A stretch of DNA of 64,000 bases from NCBI RefSeq assembly GCF_024198255.1, contig NZ_JAJVKW010000006.1, positions 496,001-560,000 of the forward strand, read 5' to 3'. Positions within the stretch are counted from its first letter, which is position 1, and each line of letters starts with the position of its first letter. A model generated the notes under the pieces. That model had not been told where the DNA came from, did no database searches, and saw only the letters and a program-made list of their open reading frames with translations. The DNA comes from Myxococcus guangdongensis. Its GTDB lineage: Bacteria; Myxococcota; Myxococcia; Myxococcales; Myxococcaceae. A program made the translations under genes and the position numbers. Shown piece by piece: positions 1 to 8,193 of the stretch.

Positions 1-158
1 TTGCAGTTGTACGCGCTCACCAGGCAGTACTCGCCGTTGACGCCCGAGAAGGCCGCCTGCTCCCGCGTCTGGAGCGCGCCGTCGTCGGGCTTGAGGCCCC
101 CTCCGCACGCGGTGACGAGCAGGCTCAGGGACGCAATCGAGATGGTCGTGATTTTCAT
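1..158 (-). CDS. Secreted lipoprotein, N-terminal fragment
   Basis: Reading leftward from an ATG at 158, the first 52 codons of a gene are visible before the window ends. The product begins with a short basic start, a hydrophobic stretch and a lipobox LVTAC with the cysteine at residue 18, so it should be exported and lipid-anchored. After the cysteine it continues GGGLKPDDG, a typical flexible tether. The visible part is too short to assign a family. It is divergent from the methyltransferase gene to its right. Confidence 0.7.
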   Translation of the reverse strand, partial: MKITTISIASLSLLVTACGGGLKPDDGALQTREQAAFSGVNGEYCLVSAYNC

Positions 159-321
159 GATTAATATGAGAAAGCGTTGAGCCCGGAGCCGTCAACGCGG
201 GCGTCGACGAGCGGCCGGTGGGCGAGCGGGGGATGTTGAGCCCTGGTCAAAGGGGCGCATGCCGCGAGCGCGCCAACGCACCGCGTCCTGGGGCGCGGCG
301 TCGAGGTACGCTGCCGGCGCG

Positions 322-1299
322 ATGTCCCGCCTCCCCGACGCCTTGCCCTCGCCGCGCCGCTTCCACGACGAGCCGCTCATCCTCATCCTCCGCCACCTGA
401 AGGCGGGGCTCGCGCAGGCGGGCCGGGTGCGCATCGAGGTGCCGGACCCGGACCTGGGCGCCGGGCGTTATCCGGGCGAGCGGGTGGGCCCGGAGGAGGG
501 CCTGGTGCACCGTCCCCTGCGCCACTGGTGTGACCTGGCGGAGGGGCTGGGCTGCCGGCTGCTCACGCCGCGCGTCGTGGAGGCCACGCATGTGGCGCTG
601 ACCTTCGAGGCCTTGGGGGCCGAGGCGTCCTGGCACGCGGGGAGCGCGAGGCCGGAGGTGGAGGTGCCCGCGGAGGAGCGGTATGGGGCGGACTCCGCCT
701 TCGCGCGCGTGCGCAAGCTGGAGGACGCGGGCTTTCTGTTGCCGTGGTTGGAGGCGCTGGGGCGCGTGCGGTTGCCCGCGGTCGCGAGGGTGCTGGACCT
801 GGGCGTCAACCGTGGGGACGAACTGGACGCGTTCTCCTGGTTGGAGACGGTGCCTGACGTCTCCTTCGTGGGCGTGGACCACAGCGCCACCGCGATTGCC
901 CAGGCGCGCGCCCGCTTCCCCGACTCGCGTCATGCCTTCCATGTGGCGGACCTCAACGCGCTGCCCGCCGCGCTGGGGCGCTTCCACCTGGTGGTGTCGG
1001 TGGGCACGTTGCAGAGCCCCGGTGTGGATGACCACGCGTTGTTGCGGACGCTGGTGCAGGAGCATCTGGAGTCCGAATCGACGCTCGTGCTCGGCTTCCC
1101 CAACTCGCGCTTCCGCGACGGCGAGGTCGTCTACGGTGCCCGCGTGCGCAACCTGCGCGAGTCGGACCTGTCGCTGCTCGTGAAGGACTTGTCGTTCTAC
1201 CGCCGCTACCTGCACCAGCACGGCTTCCGCACGTTCCTCGGTGGGAAGTACGACCTGCTGCTCACGGCGGTGCGCGGTGGGGCTCAGTCCTCCGACTGA
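322..1299 (+). CDS. Class I SAM-dependent methyltransferase
   Basis: The 325-residue product has the Rossmann-type methyltransferase core in its second half: motif I VLDLGVNRGDEL at about residues 157-168, the acidic end of strand 2 in VGVDHS at about 183-188, and FHVADLNALP after it. The first 120 residues are a separate extension without a recognised domain. The substrate cannot be read from the sequence. I chose the ATG at 322; an in-frame ATG at 259 would add 21 low-complexity residues. Its 3' end overlaps the convergent RNase H gene by 16 bases. Confidence 0.75.
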   Translation: MSRLPDALPSPRRFHDEPLILILRHLKAGLAQAGRVRIEVPDPDLGAGRYPGERVGPEEGLVHRPLRHWCDLAEGLGCRLLTPRVVEATHVALTFEALGAEASWHAGSARPEVEVPAEERYGADSAFARVRKLEDAGFLLPWLEALGRVRLPAVARVLDLGVNRGDELDAFSWLETVPDVSFVGVDHSATAIAQARARFPDSRHAFHVADLNALPAALGRFHLVVSVGTLQSPGVDDHALLRTLVQEHLESESTLVLGFPNSRFRDGEVVYGARVRNLRESDLSLLVKDLSFYRRYLHQHGFRTFLGGKYDLLLTAVRGGAQSSD

Positions 1300-2042
1300 A
1301 CGTCGCCGGGTTGGACGCCCCAGTCCGCGAGCACCTGGGCCTCGTCCTCGGGGCTCTTGGTCTTCTTGAAGCGCGCGTCGGAGACGCCCTTGACGCGGCG
1401 CTCGCACGCGGCCCACGTGGCGTGGCGCTTCACGCTGCGGCCCACCTGGCTCAGGTACGAGTGCGCCTTGACCGCGGGCTGACGAGGCTTCTCCTCCGGG
1501 AGCGAGGTGTCCTCGGGGATGTCGTGGACGTCCACCTCGTACGTGGACAGCGCGCCCGAGTAGAGCCGCACGCCCTTGCCGCGCGAATAGCCCACGGCGA
1601 TTTCATCCACCCGCTCGTTGCCGGGCACCCCCACGTGTCCGCGCACGTAGTGCCACTCGACCGCGGCGGCCTCGCCGGAGTGGGTCTGCTTGCGTTGGGC
1701 GAGCAGCGCCATCAGCCGCTTCCAATAGGGCGTGTTGGCGACCTCCTTGCCCTCGGCCGTCTTCCAGCCGCGCTTGCTCCAGCCGAACGCCCACTTGGTG
1801 ATGCCCTGAATCACATAGGTGGAGTCGGTGTGGATGCGCAGCGGGCCGGGCGTGGCCTCCAGGTGGCGCAGCGCCATGCCCACGGCGGTCATCTCCATCC
1901 GGTTGTTGGTCGTCTCGCGCTCGTGGCCACCCAGCTCCGTCACCTGTCCGTCCGGCGTGGCGATGATGACGCCCCAGCCCCCGGGGCCCGGATTGCCGGA
2001 GCAGGCTCCGTCGGCGAAGACGACCGTGGCGTGGCTCTTCAT
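1284..2042 (-). CDS. rnhA: Ribonuclease HI with C-terminal extension
   Basis: This is a 252-residue RNase HI, which cuts the RNA strand of RNA-DNA hybrids. All expected catalytic positions are present: D11 in FADGACSGNPG, E50 in NNRMEM, D73 in HTDSTYV, H136 in RGHVG and D146 in NERVDEIA. The usual enzyme is about 150 residues. Here roughly 90 extra residues follow, ending in a charged, lysine-rich stretch of unknown role. An upstream in-frame ATG at 2135 exists, but the conserved core starts right after the ATG at 2042. The gene is convergent with the methyltransferase gene and overlaps it. Confidence 0.93.
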   Translation of the reverse strand: MKSHATVVFADGACSGNPGPGGWGVIIATPDGQVTELGGHERETTNNRMEMTAVGMALRHLEATPGPLRIHTDSTYVIQGITKWAFGWSKRGWKTAEGKEVANTPYWKRLMALLAQRKQTHSGEAAAVEWHYVRGHVGVPGNERVDEIAVGYSRGKGVRLYSGALSTYEVDVHDIPEDTSLPEEKPRQPAVKAHSYLSQVGRSVKRHATWAACERRVKGVSDARFKKTKSPEDEAQVLADWGVQPGDVQSED

Positions 2043-2244
2043 GCGGCGCACCCTAGGCGGCCTCGGGGCGGGGCGGCCAGGATGACTCGCGGCAGGGGCG
2101 TCCTCGGGCTGACATGAAAGTCGTGATTCCACCACGAGCCCGAGTCTTCCTCACTTGGAGGCGTGAGCGTGGTACGTGGCTTGCTCCTGCCGCGAGGGCT
2201 CGGGCGGGAGCGCTGGTACCCGAGGGAAAGCCATCCACACCACC

Positions 2245-2850
2245 ATGTCGACCGAGCACTTCAAGTCCTCCCCGAGCGACTCCAGGCCCCTCTCCTCGCG
2301 CGGCAGGACCTGGGCCGCCAGGCTCGCGCTGCTGGTGGCGGCGGCCGCCTCGGTGGCCACGTCGCGCAGCGCGCCGGCCGCACGCGTCGAGGAGTCGGCG
2401 CCGGGCGTGCTGCGGCTGTCGGCGGACGCGCCCTCGGCCAGCGTGCTGTTGCCGGTGCGGCTGGGGGTTCCGAACGGCTCCACGCAGACGGTGTGGGTGA
2501 CGATGCGCGCGCCGCTCTCCGCCCGGTGGACGCACGACGAGGGGGGCTCGAGGGCGGAGCCGAGCATCACCGCGACGCTGCGCTTCGGGCCGCATGCGCT
2601 CAAGCCGGTGACGCAGGCGCTGGGGGTGTCGGAGGGGACGGCGGTGACGTTCGATGCACACTCGGATGGGGATGTCTGCCGGCTCCAGAAGCCGTGCGAG
2701 TGGGAGGCGACGCTCGACGTGGCCATCGCGGCGGGCTCGCCCGTCCCCGGCGTGGTGGAGGTGGATTGGCGGATGGTGGGCGAGGTGAGCTTCGATGAGA
2801 CGGTGGACGATGAGCCCCAGGGGCTCGAGTTCAACGTGGGGACCCGCTGA
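2245..2850 (+). CDS. Exported protein of unknown function
   Basis: The product has 201 residues. Residues 22-42 are a hydrophobic alanine/valine/leucine stretch after a basic run, consistent with a signal peptide or N-terminal anchor. The mature part looks beta-rich, with alternating hydrophobic residues and a CRLQKPCEW segment whose two cysteines could form a disulfide. No family was recognised. The stop at 2850 is three bases before the GTG start of the next gene, so the two are probably co-transcribed. An in-frame ATG at 2176 is possible but would precede the basic run with a less likely leader. Confidence 0.6.
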   Translation: MSTEHFKSSPSDSRPLSSRGRTWAARLALLVAAAASVATSRSAPAARVEESAPGVLRLSADAPSASVLLPVRLGVPNGSTQTVWVTMRAPLSARWTHDEGGSRAEPSITATLRFGPHALKPVTQALGVSEGTAVTFDAHSDGDVCRLQKPCEWEATLDVAIAAGSPVPGVVEVDWRMVGEVSFDETVDDEPQGLEFNVGTR

Positions 2851-2853
2851 CGC

Positions 2854-3411
2854 GTGAGGGCCTCGCGTGCCACCGCGTGCGTGCCGGGTGACACGCTGCT
2901 GCATCCGCTGGTGTTCTGCGCGGTGTTGGTGCTCGTGCTGAACGACCATGTGTTCAAGGTGCGTTGGCCGTCCTGGTGGACGGGCAAGCTGTCGGACGTG
3001 GCGGGGCTCGCGATGTTCCCGCTGCTCCTGCAGGGCCTCTGGGAGCAGGCGCGGGGACGCAGCGCGCGGGACGACTTCCAGCCGTCGCTCGCGGTGCTGA
3101 CGACGTGCGTGGTGCTGACGGGGCTGGTGTTCACCGCCATCAAGGTCCTGGAGCCCGCGGCCGACGCCTGGCGCTGGGGGCTCGGGGGACTGCAGTGGCC
3201 CGTGCGCGCGGCGTGGGCCGTGGTCTCCAGTCGCGCGGTGCCGTCTGTCGCGCCAGTTGCGCACACGATGGACGTGACGGACCTGCTCGCGTTGCCGGCG
3301 CTGGGCGTCTCGTACTGGCTGGGGCGCAAGCGCTGCGCGAGTCACCCCGTTCAGAGTGAGCCGAGGAACGCGAGCAGCGCTTCACGGTCCTCACGGGGCA
3401 GCCGCGTGTAG
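2854..3411 (+). CDS. Membrane protein of unknown function
   Basis: The 185-residue product starts with GTG just after the preceding gene. It contains about four hydrophobic segments: LVFCAVLVLVLN near residue 17, GLAMFPLLLQGLW near 52, VLTTCVVLTGLVFTAI near 82, and a segment around DLLALPALGVSYWLG near 150. Conserved-looking polar motifs (NDHVFKVRWPSWWTGKLSD) sit between the first two. I do not recognise the family. The last 20 codons overlap the convergent di-haem oxidoreductase gene by 61 bases, and the serine/arginine-rich tail there may simply reflect that overlap. Confidence 0.6.
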   Translation: MRASRATACVPGDTLLHPLVFCAVLVLVLNDHVFKVRWPSWWTGKLSDVAGLAMFPLLLQGLWEQARGRSARDDFQPSLAVLTTCVVLTGLVFTAIKVLEPAADAWRWGLGGLQWPVRAAWAVVSSRAVPSVAPVAHTMDVTDLLALPALGVSYWLGRKRCASHPVQSEPRNASSASRSSRGSRV

Positions 3412-4745
3412 CGCGTCTGCGCGGGGGCCGCCTCGCCGCCATGCCACAGCACGGCCTCCTCGAGGTTCCGCGCACGCCCGTCATGCAGGAAGCGCGTGTG
3501 GCCGTTCACCGTCGCCGTCAGGCCGATGCCCCACAGGGGCGGCGTGCGCCACTCCTGGCCGGTGGCGAGGCCGTCTGGCCGTCCATCCGCCAGCGCCTCG
3601 CCCATGTCGTGCAGCAGCAGGTCCGAGTACGGGTAGATGACCTGCCGCGACAGCTCCGGGAAGCCCGGCACGTCCCCCGTCTCCATCGCCGTGTCGACAT
3701 GACACGCGGCACACCCGATGGCGCGGAACACCGCCTTGCCGCGCAGCACCGCGGGCGCATCCCAGTCCCGGCGCTTCGGCACCGCGAGCAGGCGCGTGTA
3801 GAACACCAACTGCTCCAGGTCATAGGCCTTCACGTCGACGGCATCCGGCGCCGCCCCGGGCTCTGCCTCCTGCGCGCGCGGATAGAGCTCGTTCGTCAGC
3901 CCCATGTCCGCCACCAACGCGTGTGTCACCTGCTGGAGCAGGGTGGGCTGATTCGCCTTCCACCCGAACCGCCCCAGGCGCGTGCCGCGCGTCTTCACAT
4001 CCTCGACCCGGTTGGCGCGTCCGGAGATGCCATCCTGGTCGCGGTCCTCGGCGTCCTCCCGGGCCAACAGCGTCGCCTCGGGGATGGCCTCCAGGAGCCC
4101 CAGTCCGAAGTTCGCCGGCGCCACGCGAGGTGAGAAGGGCGTGCCTTCGCCGAGCGGCCCGTGGGCCAGGTGCTCGAACTGATAGACGGGGCGCGCGAGC
4201 ACGTAGGGCTCGCCGGAGGAGAAGCGGCCGGAGAGCTCCTCGTGGCGCACCACCACGGTGCCCTCGCCCCGCAGCCCACCGAGCCGGTGCAGGTCGAGCT
4301 GCTCCCCATACACGGGATGTGGCCCCGGCCCATGGGGCGAGCCCAACTGGAACGCGATGGAGACGACGGGCTCGGAAGGGGACTCGGGGGGACGTCCGCG
4401 CCCGTCCTTCACGTGACACGTCATGCAGGAGTTGGCGCTGAAGAGCGGGCCCAGCCCGGGGCCGTGCGCGGGGTCGCTCCAGTCGCGGTCGAACACCCGC
4501 TTTCCGATGTGGAACTGCGGCCAGCGCGAGCGGTCCAGGTTCGGCGGCGAGCGACCGAAGGCGTTGCGCCCCGTGTCCTTCACCGTCGCGTCACCGCCGG
4601 ACAGCTCCTCGCCGGGCACCGACAGGAGCGGCAGCTCGCCGAGCACGAGGGGAGGGGGCGGTGGAGGCCGGCCAGCCCGGGCCCACACGGCCGTGAGCAC
4701 CATCGCTCCAAGGGGGATGCCCAGAAGGTACAGCCGCCGTCTCAT
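3351..4745 (-). CDS. Di-haem oxidoreductase (DHOR/DUF1111-type c-type cytochrome)
   Basis: The 464-residue product begins MRRRLYLLGIP with an N-terminal membrane-spanning or signal segment, so it acts outside the cytoplasm. Two c-type haem attachment motifs are present: CMTCH (C107-H111) and CAACH about 240 residues later. The surrounding pattern (NAFGRSPPNL, GLGPLFSANSC, GRFGWKANQPTL, LWGIGLT, FLHDGRARNLEEAVLWHGGEA) matches the di-haem oxidoreductase family, formerly DUF1111, often annotated as thiol oxidoreductase. The electron donor or substrate is unknown. An unrelated lipoprotein and a second di-haem protein follow upstream, so this corner is rich in extracytoplasmic cytochromes. Confidence 0.85.
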   Translation of the reverse strand: MRRRLYLLGIPLGAMVLTAVWARAGRPPPPPPLVLGELPLLSVPGEELSGGDATVKDTGRNAFGRSPPNLDRSRWPQFHIGKRVFDRDWSDPAHGPGLGPLFSANSCMTCHVKDGRGRPPESPSEPVVSIAFQLGSPHGPGPHPVYGEQLDLHRLGGLRGEGTVVVRHEELSGRFSSGEPYVLARPVYQFEHLAHGPLGEGTPFSPRVAPANFGLGLLEAIPEATLLAREDAEDRDQDGISGRANRVEDVKTRGTRLGRFGWKANQPTLLQQVTHALVADMGLTNELYPRAQEAEPGAAPDAVDVKAYDLEQLVFYTRLLAVPKRRDWDAPAVLRGKAVFRAIGCAACHVDTAMETGDVPGFPELSRQVIYPYSDLLLHDMGEALADGRPDGLATGQEWRTPPLWGIGLTATVNGHTRFLHDGRARNLEEAVLWHGGEAAPAQTRYTRLPREDREALLAFLGSL

Positions 4746-4846
4746 CGCGCGCGCTCCAGGACCATCGATGAAGACGCCGGGCGGCGAAGGTGCTGCCACG
4801 CGCCGCCCGGCGCCAGACCCATGCCTTCACGGCATGGGACTCGGGA

Positions 4847-5668
4847 CTACTTCGCGGCCGGGACGAACGACTCGCTCAGGATGCTGAGGCCCTTGCCCGT
4901 CGCCTTCACGTCCATGCCCGTGAAGCCGTTGTACGGGTAGTGGCCGTCGCCAATCTCCTCGACGAACTCGAAGGAGTCACCGGTGACCACCTTGCCGTCC
5001 GCCAGCGTCACGGAGAACGTGTTGCCCGGCGTGGTCATCTGCCAGCCGCAGGCGCCGACGTTGCTCGCGGCCGTGGCCTCGCCCGTCTTGGTCCAGATGA
5101 TGTCCAGCTCGTAGAAGTCGGCGACCGCCACCAGCCAGCGGAAGAAGTCCCGCCAGTTGGTGAAGACGATCATCGCGTTCGGGGTGTGGGTGGACGTGCC
5201 CTGCAGCACACCGTCGCGGTAGATGTTCATGCGGAAGTTCGAGCCGCCCGGCGAACCGGTGAACGTCGGCGTCACGAAGGCCGAGTCCACGTCGCGGCCC
5301 GGCGTCACGCGCAGCGTGCTGACCACCTGGTCACCCGAGCGCGCCTCGAGCTGCAGCTGGCCGCTGGAGCCCAGCGCCACCGACGTCGTCTGCGACCACC
5401 GGGCCGCGCGGCCGAAGGTGCTCGACACGCCGTCCGTGCGCGCGCTGCGCAGGCCCGTCACGTTCAGGCCCTTGTCCGTCGCGGACAGCTGCGCATTGCC
5501 CAGCGCGCAGCTGGTGATTCCGTCGAAACGCGTCACGCACTGCGTCTTCGCACCGGCCTCCTGGGCGGCGACATCACCCTCGGTGGACGTGGGCTCCTCG
5601 CCCTGGCAGCCCGACAAAACACTCAGGAGCGCGGCCGCCATCAGACGGCTCATCATCTTCAGCTGCAT
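4847..5668 (-). CDS. Lipoprotein of unknown function
   Basis: The 273-residue product starts MQLKMMSRLMAAALLSVLSGC, a type II signal peptide with lipobox LSGC, so it should be membrane-anchored. The mature protein has three or more cysteines (TQCVTRF, TSCALGN, GACGW) and many beta-prone stretches. No known domain was recognised. A purine-rich GAGGTAGG lies shortly before the ATG. It reads toward the di-haem oxidoreductase gene on the same strand with a gap of about 100 bases, so co-transcription is possible. A long intergenic region separates it from the divergent cytochrome-peroxidase-type gene. Confidence 0.7.
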   Translation of the reverse strand: MQLKMMSRLMAAALLSVLSGCQGEEPTSTEGDVAAQEAGAKTQCVTRFDGITSCALGNAQLSATDKGLNVTGLRSARTDGVSSTFGRAARWSQTTSVALGSSGQLQLEARSGDQVVSTLRVTPGRDVDSAFVTPTFTGSPGGSNFRMNIYRDGVLQGTSTHTPNAMIVFTNWRDFFRWLVAVADFYELDIIWTKTGEATAASNVGACGWQMTTPGNTFSVTLADGKVVTGDSFEFVEEIGDGHYPYNGFTGMDVKATGKGLSILSESFVPAAK

Positions 5669-6257
5669 GGAATGACCTACCTCTTCAATAGGGGGAAGGC
5701 GTTGCTCCGCCAGAGGCTTGCTGCATCCGGTGCCGGCCCTGCCCGAATGCCCACCATCCGGCGGCGCTCCAGTCCACTGCACCCCGCACGCCAACGGCCT
5801 CGGGCGTGTATCACCTCCTCTGTATCAGCAAGCCTTTGCACCGCTCGCGGCCCCCCGTCTGTAGCGCCCACCGTCACAGGCAACGGCGGCATGTATCGCG
5901 CCTTGCTACACGCCCACGACTCTCACCGGAGGAGGCATTCACCCAGGGTGATGCGCATTCGCTCCATGTCTGGTCATGCGAATGGCTCGCATTCCTAGAA
6001 TGGCTGCCAGGGGCGTGGGCCCGGGTTCCCTGGACAGGACGCGTCATCGGGTTTAGTGCGCCCACCCAGTGAGGTCGTTCCAATCCGCCAGCATTCACTA
6101 CCCAGATTTTATGCTGAGACTGGAAGTGCACCCTGGGTCAGGGCCGCCTGGACAGGAATAATGCGGAACCGGTATAAAACTGTCCGTCAGACTGGAGACA
6201 CTGGTGATTCCGCCAACCTCATACAAGTCCTGACGCTCTGAGAAGGGGGCATTCTCT
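5669..6257. other. Long divergent intergenic region
   Basis: These 589 bases separate two divergent exported-protein genes. I see no convincing small gene: the open frames here lack ribosome sites and protein-like composition. A sigma-70-like promoter for the rightward gene is listed separately. Base composition is slightly less GC-rich in the last 150 bases, as expected for a promoter zone. Confidence 0.5.
6149..6178 (+). promoter_or_regulatory. Sigma-70-like promoter for the di-haem peroxidase-type gene
   Basis: TGGACA at 6149-6154 and TATAAA at 6173-6178 are separated by 18 bases, about 80 bases upstream of the ATG at 6258. The match to TTGACA/TATAAT is good for GC-rich DNA, but it was judged by eye only. 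Confidence 0.45.
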
Positions 6258-7928
6258 ATGGCTCGTTCGTCGTGGTCCCGCGGAGTGAGTGGTTGGTTGA
6301 ACCGCGGCCTTTTCTCGTCTGCTCTGGCGGTTTCCTTGTCGGCGTGTGAGCCGGCTGGACAGGTCGAGCCTCCCAAGCCCTCCCCCGCCGAGAATGAGGA
6401 AGTGGCGGTGGATGCGAAGGCCCTGCTGGACAGCATGGCCGTGTTCTCGTTGCGTCCGCTGTCTCATGAGCCGGTGCCGCAGCCCGTGGGCAGCCGCATC
6501 ATCAACAAGGCCGCGGCCATCCGGCTGGGCAAGGCCTTCTTCTGGGACATCCAGTCGAGCGGTGACGGCGTGACGGCGTGCGCGAGCTGTCACTTCGCCG
6601 CCGGCGCGGACGACCGCAAGAACAACACCATCCACCCGGGCTTCGACAACACGTTCGACAGCATCTCGGGGCCCGGCCAGGACTTCACGCTGGCGAAGAT
6701 CACCAGCGACGACCGCGTGGGCTCCATGGGCCCGTTCCGCGCCGCGTTCCTCGACCTGGACATGGCCAACCTGGACAACCCGGCGGACCAGTGCGTGGTG
6801 GTGCCGGCCGAGCCGTTCAACGAGTTCCAGTTGGTGGGCCCGCGCCACACGCCGACCGTGGTGGGCTCCGGCTTCTACCGCAACCAGTTCTGGGGCGGCG
6901 AGGCGAACGTCCTCTTCAACGGCGTGAACATCTGGGGTGACTCGGGCAACAACGGCCAGGGCTTCCTGGTGCGCATCGAGGGCGCCTCGCTGGCGTCGCA
7001 GGCCACCGGCCCGGTGGGGAACTTCAGCGAGCAGACCTGCTCGGGCCGTCAGATCCTCGGCCCCGACAGCCTGGGCACCAAGCTCATCCCGCGTCAGCCG
7101 CTGCGCCACCAGCGCGTGTCCATCAACGACAGCGTGCTGGGCGCCATGGCGAACCCGGACGGCCCGGGCCTGCTCTGCAACGGCGCGCCCTGCACGTACG
7201 ACCGGATGATTCGCGACGCGTTCGGCGACGCGCTGGCGAACATCGGCGAGAACGCCTTCTCGCTCTTCTGGGGCGAGGCGCTCCAGGCCTACCAGGCCTC
7301 GCTCATCCCGGACCAGACGCCGTTCGACCGCTTCCTGGGTGGCAACCTCGCGGCGCTCACGCCCAAGCAGCTCAAGGGCCTGTCCGTGTTCGTGGGCAAG
7401 GGCGAGTGCATCAACTGCCACACCGGCGCCATGCTGACCGACGCCACGGTGTCCTGGTATGAGATCGCCGGCCCGCTCAACCGCGACGGCGGCGACACGG
7501 GCTTCCACAACATCGGCGTGCGTCCCACCGACGACGACCTGGCGCGCGGTGACCTGGGGGTCTTCGGCGGCGTGCCCAACTCCATCAGCCTCTCCTCGTT
7601 CGACATGGGCGCGTTCAAGACGCCCACCCTGCGCAACGTGGGCCTCAACCCGCCTTACTTCCACAACGGCGGCTACCCCACGCTCGAGGACGTGGTGGAC
7701 TTCTACGAGCGCGGCGGTGACTTCGCCAACCCGGAGAAGTCGCTGGACATCGTCCCGCGCGTCTTCACCGCGAGCGAGCGCTCCGCGCTGGTGGACTTCC
7801 TTCGCAACGCCCTCACGGACTGCCGCGTCAAGACCTACCGCGCGCCGTTCGACCACCCGGAGCTGACGTTCCCCAACCGCGAGACGCTGCCCGTCACCGG
7901 CCGCTTCGGCATCGGCGCCTGCAACTGA
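6258..7928 (+). CDS. Di-haem cytochrome c peroxidase / MauG-family lipoprotein
   Basis: The 556-residue product has a signal sequence ending in lipobox SLSAC (C30), followed by a proline-rich tether. Haem motifs CASCH (C108-H112) and CINCH (near residue 388) and the core patterns LGKAFFWD, DRFLGG, LSVFVGKGECINCHTG and FKTPTLRNVGLNPPYFHNG place it in the cytochrome c peroxidase/MauG superfamily. It is much longer than the usual peroxidase of about 330 residues because of a large insertion between the haems. Whether it reduces peroxide or oxidises another substrate cannot be told. It stands alone, with a terminator-like hairpin just downstream. Confidence 0.88.
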   Translation: MARSSWSRGVSGWLNRGLFSSALAVSLSACEPAGQVEPPKPSPAENEEVAVDAKALLDSMAVFSLRPLSHEPVPQPVGSRIINKAAAIRLGKAFFWDIQSSGDGVTACASCHFAAGADDRKNNTIHPGFDNTFDSISGPGQDFTLAKITSDDRVGSMGPFRAAFLDLDMANLDNPADQCVVVPAEPFNEFQLVGPRHTPTVVGSGFYRNQFWGGEANVLFNGVNIWGDSGNNGQGFLVRIEGASLASQATGPVGNFSEQTCSGRQILGPDSLGTKLIPRQPLRHQRVSINDSVLGAMANPDGPGLLCNGAPCTYDRMIRDAFGDALANIGENAFSLFWGEALQAYQASLIPDQTPFDRFLGGNLAALTPKQLKGLSVFVGKGECINCHTGAMLTDATVSWYEIAGPLNRDGGDTGFHNIGVRPTDDDLARGDLGVFGGVPNSISLSSFDMGAFKTPTLRNVGLNPPYFHNGGYPTLEDVVDFYERGGDFANPEKSLDIVPRVFTASERSALVDFLRNALTDCRVKTYRAPFDHPELTFPNRETLPVTGRFGIGACN

Positions 7929-7956
7929 CGCAGGTCGCCGCGCTCGCAAGCACGCC

Positions 7957-7994
7957 AGGCCACCCACGGGAGACTCCTGTCCCCTGGGTGGCCT
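7957..7994 (+). terminator. Hairpin downstream of the di-haem peroxidase gene
   Basis: AGGCCACCCA at 7957-7966 and TGGGTGGCCT at 7985-7994 form a perfect 10-base inverted repeat about 30 bases after the stop codon. The following bases (CGCCCTTTCTGG) contain only a weak T run, so termination is likely but not certain. Confidence 0.5.
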
Positions 7995-8193
7995 CGCCCT
8001 TTCTGGCACTCCCGGACGCAAGGTTTGCGCGGGAAGCCCTGGCTACCCGGCTGGAGCGCGGATGTCAGGGCTCATGTCAAAATGGGCGCTGTCTCGACTC
8101 CCGGGGCTCGCTTGATGCTCCGGGGGCCTCGTGGAAGAGTTCCTGACCTTTGCGTCAGGTCTGAACAACGGGTTTCTCCCCAGGAGCAGTCGC

